A DNA stretch of 50,688 bases, from the IMG/VR virus record IMGVR_UViG_3300044732_000890, positions 1-50,688 of that record; one strand, written 5' to 3'. The notes beneath the pieces are model-generated. The model had not been told where the DNA came from, made no database searches, and saw only the letters and a program-made list of their open reading frames with translations. The translations under genes were made by a program, and so were the position numbers. Below are positions 1 through 8,461 of the stretch, one piece after another. Source of the DNA: a virus. Every line of letters begins with the position of its first letter. Within the stretch, counting starts at the first letter, position 1.

Positions 1-1135
1 GCAAGGCAAGTATATCAGCGACTTGCTGCTTCAGTTCTTCGATCTCAACGGTCTGTGCGTCACACAGCACCTGGAGTTCATAAATCTTGCCTGTGTGAGC
101 CTTGGCTGTCTCGGCGAGGGCACCGCGGACACCCTTCAGCTGCTTTTCAACATCGCGCTCGGTGACAGGCTTCGGCACCTGCAGGCGATGATTGGCGCCA
201 TCGAACAGGAAGGTCGAACCGTCCTTGTGATAGATGTCGCCCGGCTCATAGCTGCGGCTCTCATCAAAGCCACCGACATCTCGCTGGCCGGCAGTTCCGA
301 GGCGCTTCCAGTGCGGGCTATCGCCGGGTTCTTCCGTGGTGTCGCAGACGGCCTGATATGAACGGCCGATGTAATGCTGAACGCACTTGCCTTCGCGATA
401 GATACCCGGCTCCCAGGGGGTGACATCTACGGTCTTCGTGACAATGGAGATAAACCACTCATCACGGGCCACATGCTTGGCTACCTCGGCCGCATCAGCA
501 TCCTTGCCGTCAACGCCGTCACGGCCATCGGTGCCCGGCGCACCCGGCTCGCCGGCCGGTCCTGTGATCTCTGAAATGTGGTTGGCAATGATTGCCTCGA
601 CCACCTCGGAGACATCAACAGACTTGCCGTCGACGCCGTCACGGCCGGGGGCGCCGGCATCGCCACTGTCGCCTTTCAGGGCAGCGCGGAATTCATCGTC
701 AGCCTTCAGCTGCGCGGCAATGGCATTATGGTCGGCATCCTTGCCGTCCACGCCATCGCGGCCGTCTTTGCCGTCAACCCCATCCCTGCCCGGCTCACCC
801 TTCAGGCTGGCCCGGAAAGCCTCGTCGCCCTTCAGGGAGCCAGCCACGACCTCGGGATCGACATCCTTGCCGTCAACGCCGTCGCGGCCATCGGCGCCAT
901 CCTTGCCGTCACGGCCCGGCTCGCCCTTCAGGCTGGACCGGAACGCCTCATCACCCTTCAGATGCGCGGCAATGGCGTCATGATCGGCATCCTTGCCGTC
1001 CACGCCATCGCGGCCGTCCTTGCCGTCAGCACCCGAGAGGCCGGGCGTCAGTGCAATGCCGTCAACCCGCTTCTCCAGGTTCACCAGCTGTTCGATCACC
1101 GGATCGAGTATCTCGACGAGTTTCTTCTCGATCAT
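1..1135 (-). CDS. Collagen-like tail fibre protein, 5' part (continues at 50688)
   Basis: This open frame starts at an ATG at 1135 that overlaps the portal stop (ATGA), and it runs off base 1 without a stop. The 378 visible codons begin with a short helical segment, then carry many Gly-X-Y triplets (GKDG, GRDG, GEPG) grouped in about five collagen-like blocks, separated by recurring 'LKGDEAFR'-type spacers. A Trp/Tyr-rich module follows (about residues 245-300: W..G.Y..G..V.H, then Y.A...T..EPGDSPHW) that resembles the small carbohydrate-binding modules of fibres and chitinases, then a coiled coil. Collagen repeats are common in phage fibres and form trimers. The frame joins exactly to the one ending at 50039, giving about 594 residues if the genome is circular. 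The role in host recognition is inferred. Confidence 0.85.
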   Translation of the reverse strand, partial: MIEKKLVEILDPVIEQLVNLEKRVDGIALTPGLSGADGKDGRDGVDGKDADHDAIAAHLKGDEAFRSSLKGEPGRDGKDGADGRDGVDGKDVDPEVVAGSLKGDEAFRASLKGEPGRDGVDGKDGRDGVDGKDADHNAIAAQLKADDEFRAALKGDSGDAGAPGRDGVDGKSVDVSEVVEAIIANHISEITGPAGEPGAPGTDGRDGVDGKDADAAEVAKHVARDEWFISIVTKTVDVTPWEPGIYREGKCVQHYIGRSYQAVCDTTEEPGDSPHWKRLGTAGQRDVGGFDESRSYEPGDIYHKDGSTFLFDGANHRLQVPKPVTERDVEKQLKGVRGALAETAKAHTGKIYELQVLCDAQTVEIEELKQQVADILAL

Positions 1136-2526
1136 GCCGCGGCTCTCTTCTGCTGCATCCTGGTGAACAGCAGCGCCTTCATCACATCGACATCGATGTC
1201 TCGCTGTTCAGCAGGCGGGGCTTCGGCACTATCAGCACCCTGCGTGTCGGTAGATGCCGGGGGCGCGGCCAAACGCGCAGCCTCGGCGTCAAGGAGGTCA
1301 CCGATCTTGTCGATAGGTACCATCTGGCGCTGAAGGTATGCGGTGTTGCCGCCCTTCACCGGGGCGTAACCCTCACGGTTACGGGCTTCGTCAGGCGTCA
1401 GAAGACCGCCCTGGACAGCCTTTGTCAGGCCGTCGATGCGCCCGGCAAAGTCGGTACGCAGGAGGGCACTAACATCTAGTTCGATGTATTCATTACCACC
1501 CTTCAAACCGAACAGGCGATCAAATGCCCGCTCTGTATGCTCCAGGTATGAACCCAGCGACATCGACAGGAAGTGCTGAACTAGGATTTCAGCGTTGCTC
1601 AGAGTGGCGTGCGACAGATCGCCGACGAGCGGCGGCGGGACGCCGAACACCCGGCAGATGTCCTCGAGGCTCAACCGCTGGGCTTCGACCAGCTGCGCGT
1701 CCTGAGAGTTGATCGACAGCGGCTGGAACTTGAGGCCGCCAGCCAGCACAGGGATCTTGCCGGCAGACATGCCCTGCGCCTGCTCTTCGAAGGCAAGGCG
1801 AAGCGTCGTCATCTGCTCGCGGGTCAGCACCTGATCCGTGGAGATGATGCCGGAAGGCCGGTTCATGTTGCTGAAGAAGGTCGCCTGCGTCCTCGACAGG
1901 GACACGTTGATGCCGATGGCAAGCGCGGCAGCCTTGATGGGTGATTCCCCGACCAGAGGATGGCGCGGCGTGTGGAAGCGGAGGTGGAGGATGTCCCGCG
2001 CCGGCACGATGTAATCCGTCCCGCCGGGCGCCAGCGGGCTTTCGCCAACGGCATAGAACACCTCGCGGGTGTCCTCGTCGATGATGGGCGAGCAGACGCC
2101 ACGCGGCAGCAGATGCAGCGAGTCCACCTCGAAACGGTCGTTCCGGGTCGCAATCGCGAAAGCCTCGCCGTCGAACAGCGCGGTCGCGATCAGGTTCAGG
2201 ATGAAATCAGGCGAAGACTGATATGAATTCGGGTTCAGGAGAACGCGGTAGGCCCCACTGGTCCGAACCTCTTCGAAGCGGCCATTTACCACCCGGATAT
2301 GCTTCGGGTAGCACTGCGACATCGCACGGGCGATTGCCATCACACAGGCGTAGACGGCCGGGACATTTCGGGCGCCGCCACTCAGCGCCAGATCGCGCTG
2401 GAAGCCATCCTCGAGACGGCCAAGCGAATACCAGTTGCCAGAGGGAGCCGCGCCATAGAACGGGCCGCGCCAGGAGCCTTCAGCCCCCAGCCCGAGCCAA
2501 CTCTTGATCTTTGAAACGGCCCCCAT
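1132..2526 (-). CDS. Portal protein (HK97 family)
   Basis: This 464-residue protein has the overall pattern of HK97-type portals: an N-terminal segment with AVYACVMAIARAMSQ, a middle part with DIL.LRFHTPRHPLVGESPI, and the conserved region FGVPPPLVGDLSHATLSNAEILVQ-like near residue 295. The portal is the dodecameric ring at one capsid vertex through which DNA enters and to which the neck attaches. The gene overlaps the downstream fibre gene by ATGA. It lies after the capsid gene, whereas most HK97-like phages place portal before protease and capsid. The C-terminal 60 residues are Ala/Asp/Pro-rich and probably disordered. Confidence 0.93.
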   Translation of the reverse strand: MGAVSKIKSWLGLGAEGSWRGPFYGAAPSGNWYSLGRLEDGFQRDLALSGGARNVPAVYACVMAIARAMSQCYPKHIRVVNGRFEEVRTSGAYRVLLNPNSYQSSPDFILNLIATALFDGEAFAIATRNDRFEVDSLHLLPRGVCSPIIDEDTREVFYAVGESPLAPGGTDYIVPARDILHLRFHTPRHPLVGESPIKAAALAIGINVSLSRTQATFFSNMNRPSGIISTDQVLTREQMTTLRLAFEEQAQGMSAGKIPVLAGGLKFQPLSINSQDAQLVEAQRLSLEDICRVFGVPPPLVGDLSHATLSNAEILVQHFLSMSLGSYLEHTERAFDRLFGLKGGNEYIELDVSALLRTDFAGRIDGLTKAVQGGLLTPDEARNREGYAPVKGGNTAYLQRQMVPIDKIGDLLDAEAARLAAPPASTDTQGADSAEAPPAEQRDIDVDVMKALLFTRMQQKRAAA

Positions 2527-2532
2527 CAGGGG

Positions 2533-2814
2533 TTAACCCGCAGTATTCGTAGCTGCGGTGCGCTTCCGGGTCGTCATGACCTTGGTGTCATAGGTCCGAC
2601 CAACCAGCGGCTCCGCCGGATTGACGACGCCCGGATCAATCGGGGCCGCCTCGGCCTTCTGAATTTCCTTGAAGTACAAAGCGCCGACAGCCGTATCCTG
2701 CACGGCACCGGACTTGATCAGCTTCTGTGCCAGCACGTCATCACAAGCCACGAACCCAGTCTGGTTCTGCAGTTCGGGAAGCGGCTTGTAGGCCCATACC
2801 AGTGTCTCAGCCAT
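2533..2814 (-). CDS. Hypothetical small virion-region protein
   Basis: This 93-residue protein lies between capsid and portal in the same direction, six bases upstream of the portal start. I recognise no family. It starts MAETLVWAYKPLPELQ, contains FVACDDVLAQKLIKSG, and has a basic, Thr-rich C-terminus. Small genes at this place often encode head decoration or connector-type proteins, but nothing in the sequence proves that. A Shine-Dalgarno-like GGAGAG lies just upstream of the ATG. Confidence 0.7.
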   Translation of the reverse strand: MAETLVWAYKPLPELQNQTGFVACDDVLAQKLIKSGAVQDTAVGALYFKEIQKAEAAPIDPGVVNPAEPLVGRTYDTKVMTTRKRTAATNTAG

Positions 2815-2873
2815 CGATCACTCTCCTGTAAGGCTGGCCGGGGCATAATACCCCGGCCAACACATTTGCATAA

Positions 2874-4211
2874 TTACCAGGCGCAGCCGGTAATGGTCTG
2901 GACAGCACCGGCGCGGAGCAGTGCCCAGTCGAGTTCCCAAACCGTGCGAAGCGCAGCCGAGTTCGTCTGGTAGAGCGAGCGAACCGGAGCTGCAGCCACT
3001 CCAGCGCCATCAACGATAGGCAGCGGGGTGGTATCTTCTTCGTGGATGGACGCCACCTCAGTACCCATGAAGCGCGGAGCGCCGCCAGCGAACGCGAGTT
3101 CGGCAGCGTCGATCAGGAACACGATATCAGAAGGTACGTTGGTCGAGGTGACCACCGGAATACCCATGAGGGTGTTCTGATTGGAGTCAGGGAACGTCGG
3201 CGTACCGGCCGCCGTCACCGAAAGCTGCACACCCCAAGCGCGGGCCGGATTCATAACCCAGACCGGACGGCGACCCATATTCTGGGAAGCCAGCTGCTGC
3301 AGGCGACCACGAACGTCGGCCATGATATTGGCAGACGAGTTGCCGGTCGAGGCGGCAGTGTTAGAGCCAGTCGCAAAAGTCTGCATACCAGCCGGTGAGA
3401 TAGGCGAGCTGGGGATGTTCGACAGGAACATCTGGTCGAGCTTGGTCGCCGTGTCCGCGATCATGGCATCACGGATGATCTGCTCAATCGACGGGGTCGA
3501 ACGCTCGAGCAGTTCCATAGTGTAGGTGCCGATGACACCCATCGACTTCGGCGACAGGGTCGCGGAGGTCATGGAGATCGCACCAACGCGGATCGGCGCA
3601 CCCTCGGCGCGGAAAGCCGCAGCAAGGTTCGGATTGTCCAGAGCTGCACGCTGCGGGATCTTGATCGACGCAGCACCGTTGAACTCGTAGCGAGTCATCG
3701 GAATGCGCGGGATCACGGATTCGCCGCGGAGCAGGTCCATGAAGCCGGCGTAGGATTCACGCACCAGTTCCTGCGCCCAGCCCGGCACGTTCGTCATGGC
3801 GGGGTTCTGGGTAGCCTTGGTGACGATGCCGGCGACGGACTTGACGACTTCGTCGTCGCCGTAGCGGGCTTCGATAGCCATCTCGACCGGGATGCGCTTC
3901 ACATAGGCGTCGAAAGCGACGAGAGCGGACTTCACCAGGAGGTCAGCCTTCGCGCTGTCCTTGACGCGGGAAGCGGGGTTGGCGTTGATCGCGGGAGCCT
4001 TGACGGCGCGGGCGACGGACTTCTCAACGGCGGCTTCAGCGGCCTTGAGGCGGTCCAGTTCGGCAGTCGCCTTCTCGACGGCTTCGGTGGCGGCAACCAC
4101 GGCGTCCTGAGACTCCTGGGTGTCATCCATCTTGGCGGTGAGGTCGACGAGGACATCGCGGGCAGCGACGAGTTCCGCCTGCTTGGCGGTGATCTGCTCA
4201 GAGAGCTTCAT
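2874..4211 (-). CDS. Major capsid protein (HK97 fold) with N-terminal scaffold-like domain
   Basis: The protein has 445 residues counted from the ATG at 4211. I chose this start because AGGA lies 8 bases upstream; the frame stays open further upstream but without a good site. The first ~85 residues are a charged, Ala/Glu/Lys-rich coiled coil (KLSEQITAKQAELVAARD), like the delta domain that scaffolds HK97-type assembly and is cut off by the prohead protease. The rest carries the usual capsid pattern, including a GIPVVTSTNVP strand near the end and an AELAFAGG.PRF segment. The start lies 14 bases inside the protease gene, so the two are translationally coupled, which fits their joint use in head maturation. 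Confidence 0.93.
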   Translation of the reverse strand: MKLSEQITAKQAELVAARDVLVDLTAKMDDTQESQDAVVAATEAVEKATAELDRLKAAEAAVEKSVARAVKAPAINANPASRVKDSAKADLLVKSALVAFDAYVKRIPVEMAIEARYGDDEVVKSVAGIVTKATQNPAMTNVPGWAQELVRESYAGFMDLLRGESVIPRIPMTRYEFNGAASIKIPQRAALDNPNLAAAFRAEGAPIRVGAISMTSATLSPKSMGVIGTYTMELLERSTPSIEQIIRDAMIADTATKLDQMFLSNIPSSPISPAGMQTFATGSNTAASTGNSSANIMADVRGRLQQLASQNMGRRPVWVMNPARAWGVQLSVTAAGTPTFPDSNQNTLMGIPVVTSTNVPSDIVFLIDAAELAFAGGAPRFMGTEVASIHEEDTTPLPIVDGAGVAAAPVRSLYQTNSAALRTVWELDWALLRAGAVQTITGCAW

Positions 4212-4791
4212 TGGAGTATTCCTGCTTAGAATTGATAGAATTGAGGGCATTTTCCCGCGCTGCGACTGCCCGCTTGAGAACCGCATCCCTCTCTTCATCG
4301 CTGGACCCAGCAGTGGAGGAAGCGGAGGTTTCCGGCGTCAGGGAGACACCGAAACTCTTAGCGATCTGCATCGCCCTTGGATGGGCCGGAATACTCACAA
4401 CGGAGCATTCGAGCAGTTCGATAGACTTGAAATGGATACCACCGGTCTTGTTCGGCTCGCCCGAACCGCGAAAACCAATCGAGGCACCCAACGGGACGCC
4501 ATCTGCGATCAGCGTCTTCGCCATCTGGGCCAGCGAGGTGGATGCGAACTTGATGTAGCCCGTCAGGCGGTCGCCTTCGGCCTTGAGGTTCTCCCAAGTG
4601 CCAATCGGGCGATCCGGGTCATGTTGCCAGAGCGCAATAAGCTTCCGGGTATTGTTAACGACGGACTTGTAAGCGGAAGGCTCAATAGTGTCCTTGACGC
4701 GATCAGGTGTCGCGGCAGACATCACGAAGCGGGCATCAAATGCCTCGCTTTCGCTCTTCTCAACGGTTACGGGGAGGTGCTTGATGTGCAT
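4198..4791 (-). CDS. Prohead protease (HK97 gp4 type, peptidase S78)
   Basis: This 197-residue protein has the catalytic pattern of HK97-type prohead proteases: His57 in LIALWQHD, Ser104 in LGASIGF, and the third region ELLECSVVSIPAHPRA (about 125-139). It would cut the capsid delta domain inside the prohead and is then expected to degrade itself. The length is typical. AAGG stands 9 bases before the ATG. The gene ends inside the capsid gene start. Confidence 0.93.
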   Translation of the reverse strand: MHIKHLPVTVEKSESEAFDARFVMSAATPDRVKDTIEPSAYKSVVNNTRKLIALWQHDPDRPIGTWENLKAEGDRLTGYIKFASTSLAQMAKTLIADGVPLGASIGFRGSGEPNKTGGIHFKSIELLECSVVSIPAHPRAMQIAKSFGVSLTPETSASSTAGSSDEERDAVLKRAVAARENALNSINSKQEYSNEAL

Positions 4792-4879
4792 CCGGCCGAA
4801 CCTTCATCGGTTGAGCCGGTTTTATGAACTTTACAGTTCCACCGTTGCGTTCAATTTTTCCGGGGCGAATGCGCGTCAT
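4760..4879 (-). CDS. Possible 39-residue leader ORF overlapping the protease start
   Basis: A short open frame (starts MTRIRPGKIERNGG, ends HQAPPRNR) begins at an ATG with GGAG 8 bases upstream and ends 32 bases inside the protease gene in another frame. It is basic and has no recognised domain. The good ribosome-binding site and the overlap suggest a translated leader coupled to the protease. At this length it could also be chance. Confidence 0.35.
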   Translation of the reverse strand: MTRIRPGKIERNGGTVKFIKPAQPMKVRPDAHQAPPRNR

Positions 4880-4912
4880 ACGTAAGCTCCGGCACGAGAA
4901 AACGGCGACGTA

Positions 4913-4937
4913 TTATCAGCATAATACACACTGATAA
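4913..4937. promoter_or_regulatory. Inverted repeat upstream of the capsid operon
   Basis: TTATCAG and CTGATAA are exact 7-base arms separated by 11 A+T-rich bases, in the 224-base gap between terminase and protease. The two-fold symmetry and the position between a candidate promoter and the first capsid-operon gene suggest an operator or an mRNA hairpin. No regulator can be assigned. Confidence 0.4.
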
Positions 4938-4977
4938 CATTCAAAGAAAATCTATTTAGAGCGTCGCCCATATTTTG

Positions 4978-5006
4978 CCCTTACGCCGGTTTGCCGCAAA
5001 AGTCAA
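4978..5006 (-). promoter_or_regulatory. Candidate promoter for the protease-capsid-portal unit (weak -10)
   Basis: On the minus strand the stretch AAAAATAACGCTTGACTTTTG repeats, almost base for base, the -35 region of the early plus-strand promoters. At the same 17-base spacing the -10 reads TAAGGG, a poor match to CTATAT, so this site may be weak, activator-dependent or a decayed copy. Confidence 0.45.
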
Positions 5007-5015
5007 GCGTTATTT

Positions 5016-6635
5016 TTACGCAATCCACCAGCTCAGGTCGTTACCTAAAGTTTCAGCCCGGCCATCGCTAACCGCGTAGGTAGCCATTATAGCGGCGATG
5101 AGTGGGTCGATGCGCTGAGTTGCTTTCGCCTTGCTAAGTTTTACGTCGCCGACATCATTTATGACCGCCACCGCATTGGCCGCCGCCATATTAAGTAGGG
5201 GATGGTTACCATGGCAAATGCGACCCTCAAGCATCAACGAAAGAAAGGCTTCAGCTCGCGGACTGAACTCCTTGAATCCCTGACCAATTGAATTCCAAAC
5301 CGCCAAGGAGCCGAAACCTTCTTCCTCGGCGACCCGCTTAAAGTCTTCAATACGCCACCTATCAAATTCCACCGTGGAGAGTGCAATACCTAGATCGTCA
5401 AGCCGAGTCTTTAGAGAATCTATAATCTGCGCGTAGTCCATGCTCTCGCCACCAACCGGAATCAACTGACCCTGCGTAATCCAAGCGGAGTATGGTGCCC
5501 GGTCACGACGACTGCGCTCTTCTACCCCATGTGTCGGGCAGAACACGAACGGAAGCAGATGGACGTTGCGAGTAACAGGATCCATGGCGGCAATCACGGC
5601 CGCCGTGAGGTCGTTGCGAGCCGAAAGGTCCAGCCCAATAGAAACCGGATTATTGCGAAACACCTCTAAGTCTGGCGGCGAACTGTTCTTGCGCCAAACC
5701 TGCGGAGATAAAAACAGATGCTCCTGCGCCACCCGCCGATTCAACAGCAGATTCTCGGCTCCGGCAGCCATGGCAGGTAAACGCTTAGCCTGCTCAAGCT
5801 GGTTGGCAAGATCAGACTTAGAGCGGAACACACCAAGACCGGGGTTAGCCATACGCATACCCTCAGCATCAAGTAGATCAAGTTCTTTAGGAGAGGTGTA
5901 AAGATGACAAACGGTATGAGGGTCTTGAGAACGCACCGCGTCGTCAATAAGTATAGATAGAAAGTCTGCATCAGATGCGGCCTGCGTGGAGATAGTAGCG
6001 AACAGGGCGTCAGAATACGAACCCTGAGAGGTGCGTAGCATCTCCGTATACTCGGTGGACGGACCCTTGATCTGTCCGCTTTCGTCCAACACGATGTATT
6101 TTAGCGAACGACCATGACCCGTCTTGGCTTCGGCACTCATCGCGTAGTAGGTCGTATTTAGGGCCAGACCCTTTATCTCTTTCGTGGAGGGTGTTACATG
6201 TAACACGTTCGCTACATCAGGCGACTGCAAAATCATCTGATGCATCATCTTGAAAACGAGCGAGGCCTGATCGCGGGAGTTAGCGGCCGAGGCGCAAGTG
6301 ATGTTCGGCTCGGCCAGCGGCCCACACAGCACGGCCAGTATAAGCACCGCCAGCAGGAAGGATTTACCGTTTCTGCGAGCGATACTCAGTATGGCTGTGC
6401 GGGTCCCTTTGGGGTTGTCTAGCACCGCCCGGAGCCAAGTCTCCTGAAATACATCCAGCCGGATAGGCTGACCCACGTGCTCACCATCCGGGATACGTAG
6501 GTGACGCTCTGCAAACAGAATTACCTTTTCTGCCCGCGTCAGCTTGTTTGGGTCGGTGATCTGGCGGAAGTTGCGCGGCTTGGGTGTCGGCCCGCAAACT
6601 ATCGCGCGCAGCACGTAATCTGGAAGAGCAGCCAT
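5016..6635 (-). CDS. terL: Terminase large subunit
   Basis: This 539-residue packaging motor has an N-terminal ATPase with a Walker A-like SIARRNGKS (84-92) and Walker B YIVLDE (180-185). The C-terminal RNase H-like nuclease shows the first acidic strand SIGLDLSARND (Asp336), the second EFDRW (Asp425) and the last Asp510 in QRIDPLIA. It cuts the concatemer and pumps DNA into the prohead through the portal. The sequence type is the HK97-like group with an adjacent HNH gene, which usually goes with cohesive-end packaging. The gene follows the small subunit at 4 bases. Confidence 0.95.
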   Translation of the reverse strand: MAALPDYVLRAIVCGPTPKPRNFRQITDPNKLTRAEKVILFAERHLRIPDGEHVGQPIRLDVFQETWLRAVLDNPKGTRTAILSIARRNGKSFLLAVLILAVLCGPLAEPNITCASAANSRDQASLVFKMMHQMILQSPDVANVLHVTPSTKEIKGLALNTTYYAMSAEAKTGHGRSLKYIVLDESGQIKGPSTEYTEMLRTSQGSYSDALFATISTQAASDADFLSILIDDAVRSQDPHTVCHLYTSPKELDLLDAEGMRMANPGLGVFRSKSDLANQLEQAKRLPAMAAGAENLLLNRRVAQEHLFLSPQVWRKNSSPPDLEVFRNNPVSIGLDLSARNDLTAAVIAAMDPVTRNVHLLPFVFCPTHGVEERSRRDRAPYSAWITQGQLIPVGGESMDYAQIIDSLKTRLDDLGIALSTVEFDRWRIEDFKRVAEEEGFGSLAVWNSIGQGFKEFSPRAEAFLSLMLEGRICHGNHPLLNMAAANAVAVINDVGDVKLSKAKATQRIDPLIAAIMATYAVSDGRAETLGNDLSWWIA

Positions 6636-6639
6636 AAGG

Positions 6640-7119
6640 TTAGTTGCGGGATGCGATCAGACTCAGCGGCCCCTTAGCCTTAATGGTTTCGATCGCTTTC
6701 TGGTCTTCCTTGGCGTTGGCCTGAACGGTCGCCTTGGCGCTGGTCGTGGTATTCATACTTAGCGAGCGGATCAGAGAAAGTTGCATGCTGAGTAAAGTAG
6801 CGTAGACTCGGGTGTTGGCGTTCTCGACCATCGTACCCCGCTGGTTTTCTACGACGTAACCCTCTCGCTTCAGGGTGGCCTTCACATCGCGAATGGAAAT
6901 CTCCAGCTCGATAATCTTGACCAGCATAACTAAGTCATGAGGCAGCCAATCTGACCGGGATCGGGCGGCGGTAAACGTGCGCCAAAGCTCCTTCTCCATG
7001 TCGGATTCAAACTTTACTCCCAGAGGAACTGGAATCTCCTGACCTATATCCGCAAAAGCCTGAACCGTACGCTCAAGGGTGCCAGCGCCGGGACGTTGAG
7101 GTTTGCGTTCGGTAGTCAT
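6640..7119 (-). CDS. terS: Terminase small subunit (probable)
   Basis: This 159-residue protein lies directly upstream of TerL. The ATG at 7119 has GGAG 10 bases upstream and is preferred over an in-frame TTG at 7134. It contains EKELWRTFTAARSRSDWLPHDLVMLVKI, then a region VKATLKREGYVVENQRGTMVENANTR that resembles the P27-type small subunits, and a charged C-terminus. It would recognise the packaging site and load TerL. The assignment rests on position and a partial pattern. Confidence 0.82.
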   Translation of the reverse strand: MTTERKPQRPGAGTLERTVQAFADIGQEIPVPLGVKFESDMEKELWRTFTAARSRSDWLPHDLVMLVKIIELEISIRDVKATLKREGYVVENQRGTMVENANTRVYATLLSMQLSLIRSLSMNTTTSAKATVQANAKEDQKAIETIKAKGPLSLIASRN

Positions 7120-7398
7120 TATGCGGTTCTCCAAGTTTGGTTATATTATATATTTAGGGTGATTCGTTGAGGAAGTCAAGGGGGTAAAGTCGAAGTTTAT
7201 TGTTAAGCCACCTAAAATGGGGTCCGAATTCTAGTAAGCACAGTCAAACAAATGGCAACAACGCGGTTGGGATCAAAAGCCGGTAATTTGACACCTCCCC
7301 CCCCACCATATATAGGCCCTCCAGTCCTGCGATTTAAGGAGTATAAGAATAAGGTCAGGACTTACGCGCACACTCCGCAGCCCAACAACATCAGCCAC
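7120..7398. other. Non-coding gap between TerS and HNH: promoter and possible packaging site
   Basis: This 279-base stretch has no credible gene. It holds the minus-strand promoter described separately and an unusual CACCTCCCCCCCCACC run (about 7292-7307) followed by ATATATAGG. A gap next to HNH and TerS is where HK97-like phages keep their cohesive-end site, but I cannot locate a cut site from sequence alone. Confidence 0.4.
7151..7179 (-). promoter_or_regulatory. Promoter for the terminase unit
   Basis: On the minus strand TTGACT (7174-7179) and TAAATA (7151-7156) are separated by exactly 17 bases, about 30 bases upstream of the TerS start. It fits the housekeeping-sigma type seen elsewhere in the window but lacks the conserved AAAAATAA upstream block. 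Confidence 0.6.
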
Positions 7399-7692
7399 TT
7401 AGCGCCAACTGTCAGGTAGGCCATCAAGACCCACCGGCTCCTTGACATTGTAGTCTACGTGGGCGGTCTTGCGGTTGTGACAGGGAAGACACAGCACCTC
7501 AAGGTTGTTTAGGGTATCGACCCCACCCTTACGACGCGACACCACATGGTCCACCACCGGCCGCGACTGCCCAGCCTTGGCTCCTCTCACACCTGCACCG
7601 CAGTGCGCACAGCGCCAGCCCGCTGCTCGGAGTGCTACCAGTCTCAGTGCTTCCCATTCTTTGCTCAGGTAGTAGGGATCTGCGACCTTCAT
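7399..7692 (-). CDS. HNH endonuclease
   Basis: This 97-residue protein starts at an ATG that overlaps the upstream nuclease stop (ATGA). It shows the HNH pattern: zinc-binding CAHCG, then VVDHVVSRRKGGVDTLNNLEVLC, then CHNRKT. Small HNH proteins beside the terminase are part of the packaging machinery in HK97-like phages, where they help TerL cut DNA. Length and place fit that role. Confidence 0.9.
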   Translation of the reverse strand: MKVADPYYLSKEWEALRLVALRAAGWRCAHCGAGVRGAKAGQSRPVVDHVVSRRKGGVDTLNNLEVLCLPCHNRKTAHVDYNVKEPVGLDGLPDSWR

Positions 7693-8054
7693 TTCGCCCT
7701 CACCAAACACTCTACCGAAGAGCGTAGAGAATCCCTATCGCACCATACACCCTCTACAACCCCTAGGCCCAACCCGACAAACGCCCTCCAGCCTCCTCCT
7801 CGTTCCTTCTCGCCCACGGCCAACAGCGTCACCAACCCCTCTTTCGCCGCCTGACGGTGCCACACCTTCTGGGAGGGTCTAACCTCAGACATTTGTCCAC
7901 CCACAAATACCTTCAGCTCCACCGGGATCAACCGACCATCCACCGGCACCATCAGGTCCGACACCCCGACATCCCCACCCCGACCCGGTTCTATGCGCAC
8001 CAGCCAGCCGTCCCATGCTTCAACGAACCACCGCTTGAAGGCAAGCTCACTCAT
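7689..8054 (-). CDS. VRR-NUC-like PD-(D/E)XK nuclease
   Basis: This 121-residue protein carries GVSDLMVPVDGRLIPVELKV (Asp and E-L-K of the PD-(D/E)XK core) followed by RPSQKVWHR, the Q..WH pattern of VRR-NUC proteins. Stand-alone VRR-NUC phage proteins are thought to resolve branched DNA before packaging. The gene lies between the Zn-ribbon gene (4-base overlap) and HNH (4-base overlap), so it is made together with packaging functions. Confidence 0.8.
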   Translation of the reverse strand: MSELAFKRWFVEAWDGWLVRIEPGRGGDVGVSDLMVPVDGRLIPVELKVFVGGQMSEVRPSQKVWHRQAAKEGLVTLLAVGEKERGGGWRAFVGLGLGVVEGVWCDRDSLRSSVECLVRAK

Positions 8055-8263
8055 ACGGCGGCCTTTGGGTAAAGCTCAACGACCTTCACACCCCGTTTGA
8101 TGTGCTCTGAGCATCTACGATTTGGGGATCCGAACAACGGCATGCTGAAATCAAACTTCTTACCACACCCTGCGCAGTGTGACCTCAATCTGATCGAGAT
8201 CCCATCTGCGTCCTCAACTCCCAAGAACTCGTAACCCTGACCTTTGAACTGAAGCTCACTCAT
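8051..8263 (-). CDS. Small zinc-ribbon-like protein
   Basis: This 70-residue protein has HCAGCGKKF and, after a 17-residue loop, RRCSEH, which gives three Cys and two His positions that could bind one zinc. Function unknown. Its start MSELQFK resembles the start MSELAFK of the next gene, which may be chance or a trace of shared initiation sequence. The ATGA overlap ties it to the nuclease gene. Confidence 0.7.
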   Translation of the reverse strand: MSELQFKGQGYEFLGVEDADGISIRLRSHCAGCGKKFDFSMPLFGSPNRRCSEHIKRGVKVVELYPKAAV

Positions 8264-8461
8264 GACATCTCCGGGGTCTCAATAGCTTTCAAGTCAACCT
8301 CCAAAAACCACCAACTTACCATCATCAGAAATCACCGTTTAATTGAGACCCTGTCCTTACAGGAGAGACACCGGGGTCCTGATTGGTATGGGCACTGGTG
8401 TGACCCATACCCAAACCATTCAGGACTTGCGCCGGGGTCCCAAAGGGTCTCAATAGGGGTC
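8264..8461. repeat. GGGGTC-repeat cluster with nested inverted repeats
   Basis: This non-coding gap after the primase-helicase gene contains five copies of GGGGTC(C/T) (near 8274, 8374, 8434, 8456 and a related AGGGTCTCAATAG at 8444). Exact 10-base inverted arms TTGAGACCCT (8343-8352) and AGGGTCTCAA (8444-8453) enclose an exact 8-base hairpin GGTATGGG/CCCATACC (8385-8392/8404-8411). It could be a structured RNA, a terminator complex or an iteron-like origin. Confidence 0.6.

Noticed and set aside
420-1479. Long plus-strand open frames rich in Pro/Arg/Ser opposite the fibre gene
   Set aside because: They mirror the minus-strand collagen repeats (GKDGRDG codons read backwards) and have no ribosome site.
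8264-8461. CRISPR array
   Set aside because: The GGGGTC copies are too short and unevenly spaced, and no cas gene is present; the Cas4-like nuclease at 28101 fits phage recombination better.
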